From NCBI GenBank assembly GCA_005881995.1, contig VBHV01000576.1:1782-12086 (forward strand): a stretch of 10,305 bases of DNA. The letters are read 5' to 3'. Of this stretch, positions 1 to 6,389 are shown piece after piece. The notes under the pieces were generated by a model. It saw nothing but the letters and a program-made list of their open reading frames with translations. It was not told where the DNA came from and made no database searches. The translations under genes were made by a program, and so were the position numbers. Each line of letters opens with the position of its first letter. Positions within the stretch are counted from its first letter, which is position 1. The stretch is from Chloroflexota bacterium (GTDB lineage Bacteria > Chloroflexota > Ktedonobacteria > Ktedonobacterales > Ktedonobacteraceae).

Positions 1-1222
1 CAAAAAGCACCTGCGCGCGCAGGAAATCGCCGAACAGAACCACCTTCCCTGCATCTATCTCGTCGATTCCGGCGGCGCGTTTCTTCCCTTGCAGGCGGAT
101 GTCTTTCCTGACCGCGATCATTTTGGGCGCATCTTCTATAATGAGGCGCGCATGTCCAGCCAGCGCATCCCGCAGATCTCCGCTGTCATGGGTTCCTGCA
201 CGGCAGGAGGCGCGTATGTACCTGCCATGAGCGATGAAACCGTTATCGTGCGCGGCAATGGCACCATCTTCCTGGCAGGCCCACCGCTCGTCAAGGCCGC
301 GACAGGCGAGGAGGTCAGCGCGGAAGAGCTGGGAGGCGCGGATGTACACTGCCGCACCTCCGGCGTCACCGATCATTATGCCCTCAATGATGAACATGCC
401 CTGGCCATCTGCCGCAGCATTGTCTCCAACCTCAACCGGCGCAAATATATTCCCTGGGAGATCCGCGTGCCTGAACCGCCGCTGTATGATCCCGCAGAAC
501 TCTACGGTATTGTCCCCAGGGATAGCCGCAGGAGCTACGATGTGCGCGAAGTCATCGCCCGCATCGTCGATGGCAGCCGCTTCCACGAGTTCAAGGAGTT
601 GTACGGCACAACGCTGATCTGCGGCTATGCCCATCTCATGGGTTATCCGGTAGGCGTTATCGCCAATAACGGCATCCTTTTCTCTGAAAGCGCGCTCAAA
701 GCCACCCATTTCATCGAACTGTGCGCCCAGCGCCAGACGCCCCTCATATTCTTGCAGAATATCACCGGCTTTATGGTGGGTCGGCAATACGAAAACGGCG
801 GTATCGCCAAGGACGGCGCGAAAATGGTCATGGCGGTCGCCAACGCGCCCGTCCCGCGCTTCACCGTGATTATCGGCGGCTCCTTCGGGGCGGGCAATTA
901 TGGCATGTGCGGGCGCGCTTATTCCCCGCGACAGTTGTGGATGTGGCCCAACGCGCGTATCTCGGTCATGGGCGGAGAACAGGCCGCGAGCGTGCTGGCA
1001 ACCGTGAGTGGCAAAAGCATGAGCGAGGAAGAAGAGGCGGCCTTCAAACAACCTATTCTCGATAAATACGAGGCAGAGGGCAATCCTTACTACAGTACCG
1101 CGCGTATCTGGGATGATGGCATCATTGATCCACGCGACACGCGCACTGTGCTCGCGCTGGGCATTGCCGCCTCACTGAATGCGCCCATGCCCGATACGCC
1201 ATTCGGCGTCTTCCGTATGTAA
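1..1222 (+). CDS. mccB: Methylcrotonyl-CoA carboxylase, carboxyltransferase (beta) subunit, 5'-truncated
   Basis: This subunit transfers the carboxyl group from carboxybiotin to 3-methylcrotonyl-CoA, giving 3-methylglutaconyl-CoA in leucine catabolism in the cytoplasm. The frame is open from base 2, so the gene starts upstream of the window; the first in-window start-like codon (TTG at 89) lies inside the conserved [17 protein letters not shown] block and is not the true start. Seen motifs: [13 protein letters not shown] (about 191-229), [20 protein letters not shown], the ELYGIV and [20 protein letters not shown] blocks (here SYDVREV), [10 protein letters not shown], and the second CoA/biotin-pocket block [19 protein letters not shown]. 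It ends in FGVFRM, matching the usual C-terminus of MCC beta. These blocks fit MCC beta better than propionyl- or acetyl-CoA carboxylase beta. Its alpha partner lies two genes downstream. A 119-bp gap containing a repeat unit separates it from the next gene. Confidence 0.95.
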   Translation, partial: KKHLRAQEIAEQNHLPCIYLVDSGGAFLPLQADVFPDRDHFGRIFYNEARMSSQRIPQISAVMGSCTAGGAYVPAMSDETVIVRGNGTIFLAGPPLVKAATGEEVSAEELGGADVHCRTSGVTDHYALNDEHALAICRSIVSNLNRRKYIPWEIRVPEPPLYDPAELYGIVPRDSRRSYDVREVIARIVDGSRFHEFKELYGTTLICGYAHLMGYPVGVIANNGILFSESALKATHFIELCAQRQTPLIFLQNITGFMVGRQYENGGIAKDGAKMVMAVANAPVPRFTVIIGGSFGAGNYGMCGRAYSPRQLWMWPNARISVMGGEQAASVLATVSGKSMSEEEEAAFKQPILDKYEAEGNPYYSTARIWDDGIIDPRDTRTVLALGIAASLNAPMPDTPFGVFRM

Positions 1223-1227
1223 GCATT

Positions 1228-1277
1228 GTAGGGACAGGGAGCGGTGTGGAGAGGCGGCGGGGGCCTCGTGCCTGTCC
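1228..1277 (+). repeat. Single copy of a 50-bp G-rich hairpin repeat
   Basis: This unit starts GTAGGGACAGG and ends CCTGTCC, with a G-rich middle containing GCGGGGGCCTCGTG. The ends are complementary (GGACAGG 1232-1238 with CCTGTCC 1271-1277). It aligns base for base with the two units at 2130-2179 and 2254-2206. It sits 5 bp after the mccB stop codon. Function is unknown; it could be a dispersed intergenic palindrome of REP/MITE type or a structured RNA processing site. Confidence 0.75.
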
Positions 1278-1341
1278 TCGATGGAAATAACAATAACGAG
1301 GGATAACATCTTCCCTCAAAGTCAGATGCAAAGGAGAGACG

Positions 1342-2133
1342 ATGCCAACATACACACATATCACGGTTGACCACAGCTACCAGGACAAAGTAGCGACCAT
1401 CACTATGCGCCGTGCCGAGGCGCGCAATGCTTTTAACACGCAGCTGGTCAAAGACCTGTACAATGCATTTACAGAGCTGCGTACCGATGCTCGCCTGCAT
1501 GCAGTTGTATTGACCGGGGATGGGCCAGCCTTCAGCGCCGGAGCAGATTTGAACATGATGAAGGCATCCGCCGCGTTCTCGCAAGAGCAAAACCTGAAAG
1601 ATGCGTTCTTTATGGCGGATCTCTTTGATACCATCAATACCTGCCCATGCCCGGTCATTGCTCGTGTCAACGGCACCGCTATGGGTGGCGGTTTAGGCCT
1701 GCTTGCCGTCTGTGATATCGTGATTGCAGTCCAGGAAGCGCAACTGGCCTTCAGCGAAGTTCGACTCGGCATAGCGCCCGCCGTTATCTCACCCTACGTG
1801 GTGCGCAAAATCGGCTCATCCCACGCGCGCATGCTCTTCGTTACAGGCGAAGGCTTCAGCGCCGCCTATGCGCGTGAGATTGGTCTCGTCCACATCGTTA
1901 CCACACCCGAAGAACTTGATGCGGCTGTGGGGAAGAAAGTGGCTGAGTTACTGAAAAGCGCGCCCCTGGCTATACGCGCCTGCAAAGCCCTGGCTCTGAA
2001 CGTCGGGTATATGGATCATGATACCGCCCGCCGTTATACGGCTGAGACCAACGCCAGGCTGCGGGTGAGCGAAGAAGGTCAGGAAGGCCTGCAGGCGTTT
2101 CTGGAAAAACGCCAACCCAATTGGATTTCGTAG
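1342..2133 (+). CDS. liuC: Enoyl-CoA hydratase/isomerase family, methylglutaconyl-CoA hydratase type
   Basis: Crotonase-fold protein of 263 residues, the normal family length. It probably hydrates 3-methylglutaconyl-CoA to HMG-CoA, the step after methylcrotonyl-CoA carboxylase. Seen: the CoA-binding/oxyanion segment FSAGADLNMM (64-73), the second oxyanion loop NGTAMGGGLGL (110-120), and FSEVRLGIAPAVISPYV (137-152) with Glu139 at the general-acid/base position. The first catalytic Glu of classical enoyl-CoA hydratases (GGGCEL) is Gly119 here; as I recall, LiuC-type enzymes share this GGGxGL form together with the ISPYV signature. The ATG is preceded by AAAGGAGA, a strong ribosome-binding site. 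It lies between the two carboxylase subunits, as in liu operons. The stop TAG at 2131-2133 is inside the left end of a repeat. A related dehydratase acting on another branched acyl-CoA is the main alternative. Confidence 0.88.
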   Translation: MPTYTHITVDHSYQDKVATITMRRAEARNAFNTQLVKDLYNAFTELRTDARLHAVVLTGDGPAFSAGADLNMMKASAAFSQEQNLKDAFFMADLFDTINTCPCPVIARVNGTAMGGGLGLLAVCDIVIAVQEAQLAFSEVRLGIAPAVISPYVVRKIGSSHARMLFVTGEGFSAAYAREIGLVHIVTTPEELDAAVGKKVAELLKSAPLAIRACKALALNVGYMDHDTARRYTAETNARLRVSEEGQEGLQAFLEKRQPNWIS

Positions 2134-2257
2134 GGACAATGGGAGGGGATGAGGAAGTGCGGGGGCCTTGTGCTTGTCCTCCCTGGGGAATCGAGAAGCC
2201 ACGCTGGACAAGCACAAGGCCCCCGCACCGCACCACTCCACCCCTTGTCCCTACGAA
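2127..2257. repeat. 131-bp imperfect palindrome made of two inverted 50-bp repeat units
   Basis: The outer arms are perfect inverted repeats of 13 bp (2127-2139 and 2245-2257, TTCGTAGGGACAA). The inner arms are perfect over 23 bp (2157-2179 and 2206-2228). A 26-nt centre (2180-2205) separates them, and the stretches between outer and inner arms are only similar. Each half is one unit of the same repeat seen singly at 1228-1277. The element fills almost the whole gap between liuC and mccA, and its left tip supplies the liuC stop codon. In mRNA it would form a very long stem-loop and could reduce read-through or protect the upstream message. No open reading frame or transposase is present, so it would be non-autonomous if mobile. 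Confidence 0.88.
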
Positions 2258-2282
2258 TTGTAGAACGGTCAGGTAATCGAGT

Positions 2283-4316
2283 ATGTTCAAGAAAGTTTTG
2301 ATTGCCAACCGGGGCGAAATAGCTATACGCATTATGGCTACCTGCCGCGAGATGGGCATCCAAACTGTCGCCGTGTATTCGGAGGCAGATCGCCACGCGC
2401 GTCATGTGCGGGAAGCCGACGAAGCCTACTATATTGGCCCTGCGCCAGCCCCGCAAAGCTACCTGCGTATCCCAACCATCATCGAGGTTGCCAGGCAAAG
2501 CGGGGCCGAGGCTATTCACCCCGGCTACGGCTTCCTCTCCGAAAATGCAGCTTTCGTGGAGGCATGTGAGCAGGCGGGTATCGTATTTATCGGGCCTCCA
2601 GCCCCGGCTATGCGCCTCATGGGATCGAAGATCGCCGCCAAACAACTGGCGCAGTCGGTTGGCGCACCCACCATTCCAGGCTATAACGGCGAGAACCAGG
2701 ATGATGCCGTGTTATTTCAGGAAGCACAGCGCACCGGTTTCCCCCTGCTGATTAAAGCCTCGGCTGGTGGCGGGGGCAAGGGTATGCGTGAGGTGCATGC
2801 TGCAAGCGACTTTCTTGAGCAACTGGCCGGAGCCAGGCGCGAGGCCCAGAACGCCTTTGGTGACGGGACGGTCTTTCTCGAACGCCTGATACAGCAGCCT
2901 CGCCATGTCGAAATACAGGTCTTAGGCGACCAATTCGGCAATCTGATCCATCTCGGCGAGCGCGAATGCTCTATCCAGCGCCGCCACCAGAAAATTGTCG
3001 AGGAGAGTCCATCCACGGCTCTTACGCCTGACTTACGTGCCGCAATGGGCGAGGCTGCCGTGCGTATCGCCAAGGCCGCCGCATATGTCAACGCCGGTAC
3101 GCTTGAGTTCATGCTCGATACCGACAAACGCTTCTACTTTCTTGAAATGAATACGCGCCTGCAGGTGGAGCATCCCGTTACCGAACTCGTCACCGGCATT
3201 GATCTGGTGCGGCACCAACTACGAATTGCCTCAGGCGAGCCGCTTGGACTGGTGCAGGAGCAAATCAGCCCACGCGGCCATGCCATTGAAGTACGCCTCT
3301 ACGCCGAAGACCCACAGCAGAACTTCCTTCCATCCACAGGCACCGTCACCACCTTTCTCAAACCGGCAGGGCCTGGTATACGCGTCGATAGTGGTATCGC
3401 AAGCGGGGACGAAATCACCCAGTATTACGACCCCATGATCGCCAAAGTGATCGTCTATGGGGAAGATCGCCCCGCGGCAATCGCCCGGCTCCAGGCAGCA
3501 TTAGAGCAGCAGGTGGTCTTTGGCGTCACAACCAACGCTCCGCTCTTGCATGCCATTGCCGTTCACCCTGCATTTCGCGAGGGACGCACCTACACGAATT
3601 TCCTGGACGAATATGGATTGATTGGTGAAGTAACTGAGCAGCAATCGGAGGGAGTGCAGCCCGATACATATGCTTTATTCGCGGCAGCGTGCTATGATCT
3701 ACTTAGCCAGGCTGCGCCAGGACCTTCTTACAATGGAGCAGTATTCTCGAACAATCCCTGGCAAACACTTGGACCCTGGCGCATGATCGGCGAATCCAGG
3801 AGCATTACCTACAGCTATCATGGGCAACCCTACCAGGTAGCACTCTCACCATCACCAGGTGCTTCTGGCTTATGGAAGATACAGTTGCAGGGAGATCACG
3901 GGAAGCCAGCCGCGCAAATTGGCTGCATCTTCGGTGCTGATGGGCTGGTGCTGTTGCAAGAGGGAGCCAGGCAGGTTCGCACGTATGTCCAGCGCCTGGA
4001 TAACGAGACGCAGGTCATTATTCATGGACAAATGTACCGGTTTGAACGACGACAGCCGCCTGATGTTGATGCGACCGCGCATGGCGGTAATCCGGCCAGC
4101 GCCCAGAAAACGCTCACCGCGCCGATGGCGGGAACCATCGTCAAAGTGCAGGTACAGGATGGTCAGGTGGTGCAACATCGCCAGGTACTGGTCATCCTCA
4201 GCGCCATGAAAATGGAGCATACGATCGTTGCGCCCTACGAGGGCAAGGTGCGGCGTGTTCATTACCAGGAGGGCGATGTTGTGAAAGGCGGAGCGGTTCT
4301 CGTCGAAATGGAATAA
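2283..4316 (+). CDS. mccA: Methylcrotonyl-CoA carboxylase alpha subunit (biotin carboxylase + BCCP)
   Basis: This 677-residue subunit carboxylates its own biotin with ATP and bicarbonate, then presents it to the beta subunit encoded upstream. Seen: N-terminal biotin carboxylase fold (KKVLIANRGEIAIRI, 3-17; HPGYGFLSEN, 79-88), ATP-grasp lysine K158 and glycine-rich loop GGGGKG (162-167), and the active-site segment EMNTRLQVEHPVTE (288-301) with Glu288 and Arg292. A middle region (about 450-600, with NPWQ and WRMIG) resembles the BT linker domain of MCC alpha. The C-terminal biotinyl domain (about 609-676) carries AMKM, with biotin-accepting Lys643 (codon 4209-4211). The length agrees with MCC alpha proteins. 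The first residues, MFKKVLIANRGEIA, match the usual family start at this ATG, although its Shine-Dalgarno is weak. A 19-bp gap precedes the next gene. It could also serve propionyl- or geranyl-CoA carboxylation, but the MCC-type beta subunit and LiuC neighbour favour methylcrotonyl-CoA. Confidence 0.93.
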   Translation: MFKKVLIANRGEIAIRIMATCREMGIQTVAVYSEADRHARHVREADEAYYIGPAPAPQSYLRIPTIIEVARQSGAEAIHPGYGFLSENAAFVEACEQAGIVFIGPPAPAMRLMGSKIAAKQLAQSVGAPTIPGYNGENQDDAVLFQEAQRTGFPLLIKASAGGGGKGMREVHAASDFLEQLAGARREAQNAFGDGTVFLERLIQQPRHVEIQVLGDQFGNLIHLGERECSIQRRHQKIVEESPSTALTPDLRAAMGEAAVRIAKAAAYVNAGTLEFMLDTDKRFYFLEMNTRLQVEHPVTELVTGIDLVRHQLRIASGEPLGLVQEQISPRGHAIEVRLYAEDPQQNFLPSTGTVTTFLKPAGPGIRVDSGIASGDEITQYYDPMIAKVIVYGEDRPAAIARLQAALEQQVVFGVTTNAPLLHAIAVHPAFREGRTYTNFLDEYGLIGEVTEQQSEGVQPDTYALFAAACYDLLSQAAPGPSYNGAVFSNNPWQTLGPWRMIGESRSITYSYHGQPYQVALSPSPGASGLWKIQLQGDHGKPAAQIGCIFGADGLVLLQEGARQVRTYVQRLDNETQVIIHGQMYRFERRQPPDVDATAHGGNPASAQKTLTAPMAGTIVKVQVQDGQVVQHRQVLVILSAMKMEHTIVAPYEGKVRRVHYQEGDVVKGGAVLVEME

Positions 4317-4335
4317 TCTGAAAGGACAAATAAGC

Positions 4336-5238
4336 ATGCAGATCGGTTTTATCGGCATTGGCGTCATGGGCCGGCCCATGGCGCTGAATTTACTCAAAGC
4401 AGAACATCATGTCACTATCTACGCGCGCCATCCCGACAAGCCAGAAGTACAGGAGGTACTGAACGCGGGCGCGAAACTCGCACCATCTCCACGAGCTGTA
4501 GCGATGGCCTCGGATATCGTCATCACCATGCTGCCCAATTCTCCCGAGGTCGAGGAGGTTGTAACCGGGCCGCATGGGATACTAGAGGGTGCGCGCAAAG
4601 GTTTGATCATCATCGATATGAGCACCATTGCGCCCGCCGTGAGTCGCAAACTGGCGCAGACCACGTCTACACGCGAAGTTCACTTCCTCGACGCGCCCGT
4701 CAGCGGCGGCTCGCAGGGCGCGGTCAATGGTACGCTTACCATCATGGTCGGCGGCGAACGCGAGATATTTGAACAGGTGCGCCCGGTGCTCGAAGCGATG
4801 GGCAAGAAGGAGAATATCTTCCACGTCGGGCCTAACGGTGCGGGTGAGGTCGTCAAAATCGTGAATAATATCCTGTGCGGTGCGATTGCAGCCTCTATAG
4901 CCGAGTCGTTTGTGCTGGGCGTGAAGGCGGGCGCGGATGCCGATACGATGGCAAAGGTCATCGGCGTCAGCAGTGGCGCGAGCTGGCAGCTCTCCAACCA
5001 ATTCCCGCTGCGCGCCTTCAACGGCAGTTTCCAACCCGGTTTTATGACCGACCTGCTGCATAAAGATCTCGGCCTGGCGCTCGACCTGGCTGCCGAGAAT
5101 ACCACTCCTGCGGCCATGACCGCCCTCACACGCCAGATGTACGAGATGGCACGCGCGGAAGGCTATGGCCGCGAGGATTATACATCGCTGCTCAAAGTGT
5201 TAGAGCAGATGGCGGGGGTTAAGGTACGAAGTTCGTAG
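4336..5238 (+). CDS. 3-hydroxyisobutyrate dehydrogenase-family NAD(P)-dependent oxidoreductase
   Basis: A 300-residue beta-hydroxyacid dehydrogenase, the usual family length. The family oxidises or reduces small 3-hydroxyacids such as 3-hydroxyisobutyrate, tartronate semialdehyde or succinic semialdehyde. Seen: N-terminal Rossmann motif IGFIGIGVMGRPMALNL (3-19), ITMLPNS (63-69), the substrate loop DAPVSGGSQGAVNGTL (119-134), and the catalytic segment GAGEVVKIVNN (168-178) with Lys174. FMTDLLHKDLGLAL (236-249) contributes the second conserved Lys (243). The start follows AAAGGA with about 9 nt spacing and lies 19 bp after mccA, so it is very likely cotranscribed. Next to leucine-degradation genes, a role in branched-chain amino-acid catabolism (valine branch) is plausible. 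Substrate cannot be read from sequence; 2-hydroxy-3-oxopropionate reductase is a real alternative. Confidence 0.88.
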   Translation: MQIGFIGIGVMGRPMALNLLKAEHHVTIYARHPDKPEVQEVLNAGAKLAPSPRAVAMASDIVITMLPNSPEVEEVVTGPHGILEGARKGLIIIDMSTIAPAVSRKLAQTTSTREVHFLDAPVSGGSQGAVNGTLTIMVGGEREIFEQVRPVLEAMGKKENIFHVGPNGAGEVVKIVNNILCGAIAASIAESFVLGVKAGADADTMAKVIGVSSGASWQLSNQFPLRAFNGSFQPGFMTDLLHKDLGLALDLAAENTTPAAMTALTRQMYEMARAEGYGREDYTSLLKVLEQMAGVKVRSS

Positions 5239-5260
5239 GATCGCTTTATTGCTACGGAAC
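5231..5260. terminator. Small inverted repeat spanning both stop codons of a convergent gene pair (possible bidirectional terminator)
   Basis: GTTCGTAG (5231-5238) faces CTACGGAAC (5252-5260), with one bulged base and a 13-nt loop containing CTTTATT. The + strand dehydrogenase stop TAG is the end of the left arm, and the - strand M50 protease stop TAG is the start of the right arm. The genes converge with only 13 bp between them, so this is where transcription from both sides must end. The stem is short and lacks a strong U tract, so terminator function is an inference. Confidence 0.35.
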
Positions 5261-6016
5261 AGCTTGAATCAGCCCGTGCGAAATGGTCATGCCCAGCACC
5301 AGAACTGCCGCGAGGCCAAAGTAGGCCAGCGTCAATACGATACGCTCGCTGATCGATACCTTATAGTAGGCTTGAGCTTCGGGAGTATTGGCGACGGAGC
5401 GACGTGACCAGAGCTGCGTTCCTGCCATGAGGATAAAGAAGAGCAGCCAGATCGAAATGCTACCGTACCGGATAAAAGACCAGACCTGGAAAGCCACCAG
5501 TCCTAGAAAACCTATAATCCACATACGCCGGTCAATGGCGGCTAATATGCGTCCGCCATCAAATGGGATGATCGGGATCAGGTTGAACAGGTTGATGAAA
5601 AAGCCAAAGTAGGCCAGCGGCGCCCAGATGGAACCGGGATTGCTTTGCGCGAGCAGGAAACAGACCGAGGCTGCTAATGCCCCGGCTATCGGCCCGGCAA
5701 TGCCCACCTCCGCCTCGTCGCGCGCATTCTTGGGCATCCGGCGCATGAGGACTGCCGCGCCCAGCAATGGGATGAAAATCATGCCCCCTATCGGTATGCC
5801 TTTCATCTTCATCACCACTGCGTGCCCCATCTCATGAATGAAGAGCAGCGCCACCAGCCCTACAGCAAATTGCCAGCCGAAGATGAGCGCGTAGACCCCG
5901 ATAGAGATGAGCGCGGTAATACCGGCAAAACCGACCTTGGCAAAAAGCAGCAGCAAGGTATTGAATTTCACGAGCAGCGCGACAATGGTTGCGCCAAGCC
6001 CACCCAGGCCCGCCAA
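5252..6016 (-). CDS. M50-family site-2-type intramembrane zinc metalloprotease (main catalytic part; frame broken upstream)
   Basis: Membrane-embedded zinc protease. The family cleaves transmembrane or membrane-associated substrates, often anti-sigma factors; this one's target is unknown. Counting from the TTG at 6016 (254 residues): hydrophobic segments at about 10-30 and 32-60, zinc-binding HEMGH (61-65), a GGMIFIPLLGAAV hydrophobic stretch, more membrane segments at about 104-123 and 134-150, the second metal motif NLIPIIPFDGGR (145-156) with Asp153, and C-terminal membrane segments at about 166-200 and 226-250. The TTG lacks a sensibly spaced ribosome-binding site. Back to the in-frame TAG at 6049-6047 there is no ATG or GTG. 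The in-frame residues just before it (EEGKKRKG) look like a natural cytoplasmic linker. I therefore think the real gene begins at 6270 and a single-base change splits it. The gene ends 13 bp from the convergent dehydrogenase. Confidence 0.85.
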   Translation of the reverse strand: MAGLGGLGATIVALLVKFNTLLLLFAKVGFAGITALISIGVYALIFGWQFAVGLVALLFIHEMGHAVVMKMKGIPIGGMIFIPLLGAAVLMRRMPKNARDEAEVGIAGPIAGALAASVCFLLAQSNPGSIWAPLAYFGFFINLFNLIPIIPFDGGRILAAIDRRMWIIGFLGLVAFQVWSFIRYGSISIWLLFFILMAGTQLWSRRSVANTPEAQAYYKVSISERIVLTLAYFGLAAVLVLGMTISHGLIQAVP

Positions 6017-6270
6017 CCCCTTGCGTTTCTTACCCTCTTCAGCAGTCTATACGCGCTCATTTGAGCAGGATCATAGGCGTACATGTCAGGCGAGGCAGGA
6101 GGAGTATAGGCAGGATAGGTCGGGGGCGACTCCAAAGACTGTACCGGTTGCGCAGAACGAGGGGTCTTCGATTCTTCCTGCTTGTAGTACGTGGGATCGG
6201 AATAATCAGAAGTATTTCCAATACTTCCGTACTCTCGATAGTCAGCAAATTCGTCAGGATTCCAGGACAT
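5968..6270 (-). pseudogene. N-terminal Tyr/Pro-rich part of the M50 protease, separated by a frameshift
   Basis: This frame encodes 100 residues starting MSWNPDEFADYREYGS, rich in Tyr, Pro, Ser and Asp through about residue 70 (YSDPTYYKQ, PPTYPAYTPPASPDMYAYD), with no membrane segment. It begins at an ATG preceded by GAGG at 5 nt. After AQMSAYRLL (about 69-77) it turns into RVRNARGWRAWVGLAQ, which looks like out-of-frame translation of the protease sequence KKRKGLAGLGGLGA encoded by the same bases. Moving to the -1 frame anywhere in 6046-6030 joins it to the M50 frame and would give about 339 residues (5252-6270). No canonical X-XXY-YYZ slippery heptamer is evident, so a real mutation or a base-calling error is likelier than programmed frameshifting. 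Alternatively it could be a separate small overlapping gene, which I think unlikely. Confidence 0.7.
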
Positions 6271-6300
6271 TCCAGCCTCGCTTCTGCATAGTCATGTTTT

Positions 6301-6350
6301 CATTATGTATAATCTTACCATATAAGCATACCATATATACGTTCAACATG
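6301..6350 (-). promoter_or_regulatory. AT-rich presumptive promoter region of the M50 gene with a 9-bp direct repeat
   Basis: The gap between the transporter stop and the M50 ATG is markedly AT-rich here. On the - strand, TATATGGTA occurs twice exactly (+ coordinates 6329-6337 and 6316-6324), 13 bp apart. A TTGAAC (6347-6342) lies upstream of several -10-like hexamers, but none has an unambiguous 17-bp spacing. I call it a promoter or operator region, not a defined promoter. Confidence 0.35.
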
Positions 6351-6389
6351 CGCCCGCAGTTGTTTTATTCCGCTTCCACGGGCTAACCT

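Noticed and set aside
1090..1590. 166-residue - strand frame across mccB, the gap and liuC
   Set aside because: It spans two well-supported + strand genes and the repeat unit; the translation looks like low-complexity antisense.
2079..2645. 188-residue - strand frame across the palindrome and mccA start
   Set aside because: It is antisense to conserved biotin carboxylase motifs and includes the repeat; no recognisable domain.
3870..4397. Long open frame on the - strand opposite the mccA 3' end
   Set aside because: It is antisense to the strongly recognisable biotinyl domain and the start of the dehydrogenase, and its protein shows no family features.
6016..6049. Programmed -1 ribosomal frameshift in the M50 gene
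   Set aside because: No X-XXY-YYZ slippery heptamer or obvious downstream pseudoknot is seen in the crossing window, so a mutation or sequencing error is the simpler explanation.
5907..6386. 159-residue + strand frame opposite the broken M50 region
   Set aside because: Although it crosses the frameshift site without a stop, its protein is Arg/Pro-rich antisense with no family features, while the - strand shows conserved protease and leader sequence.
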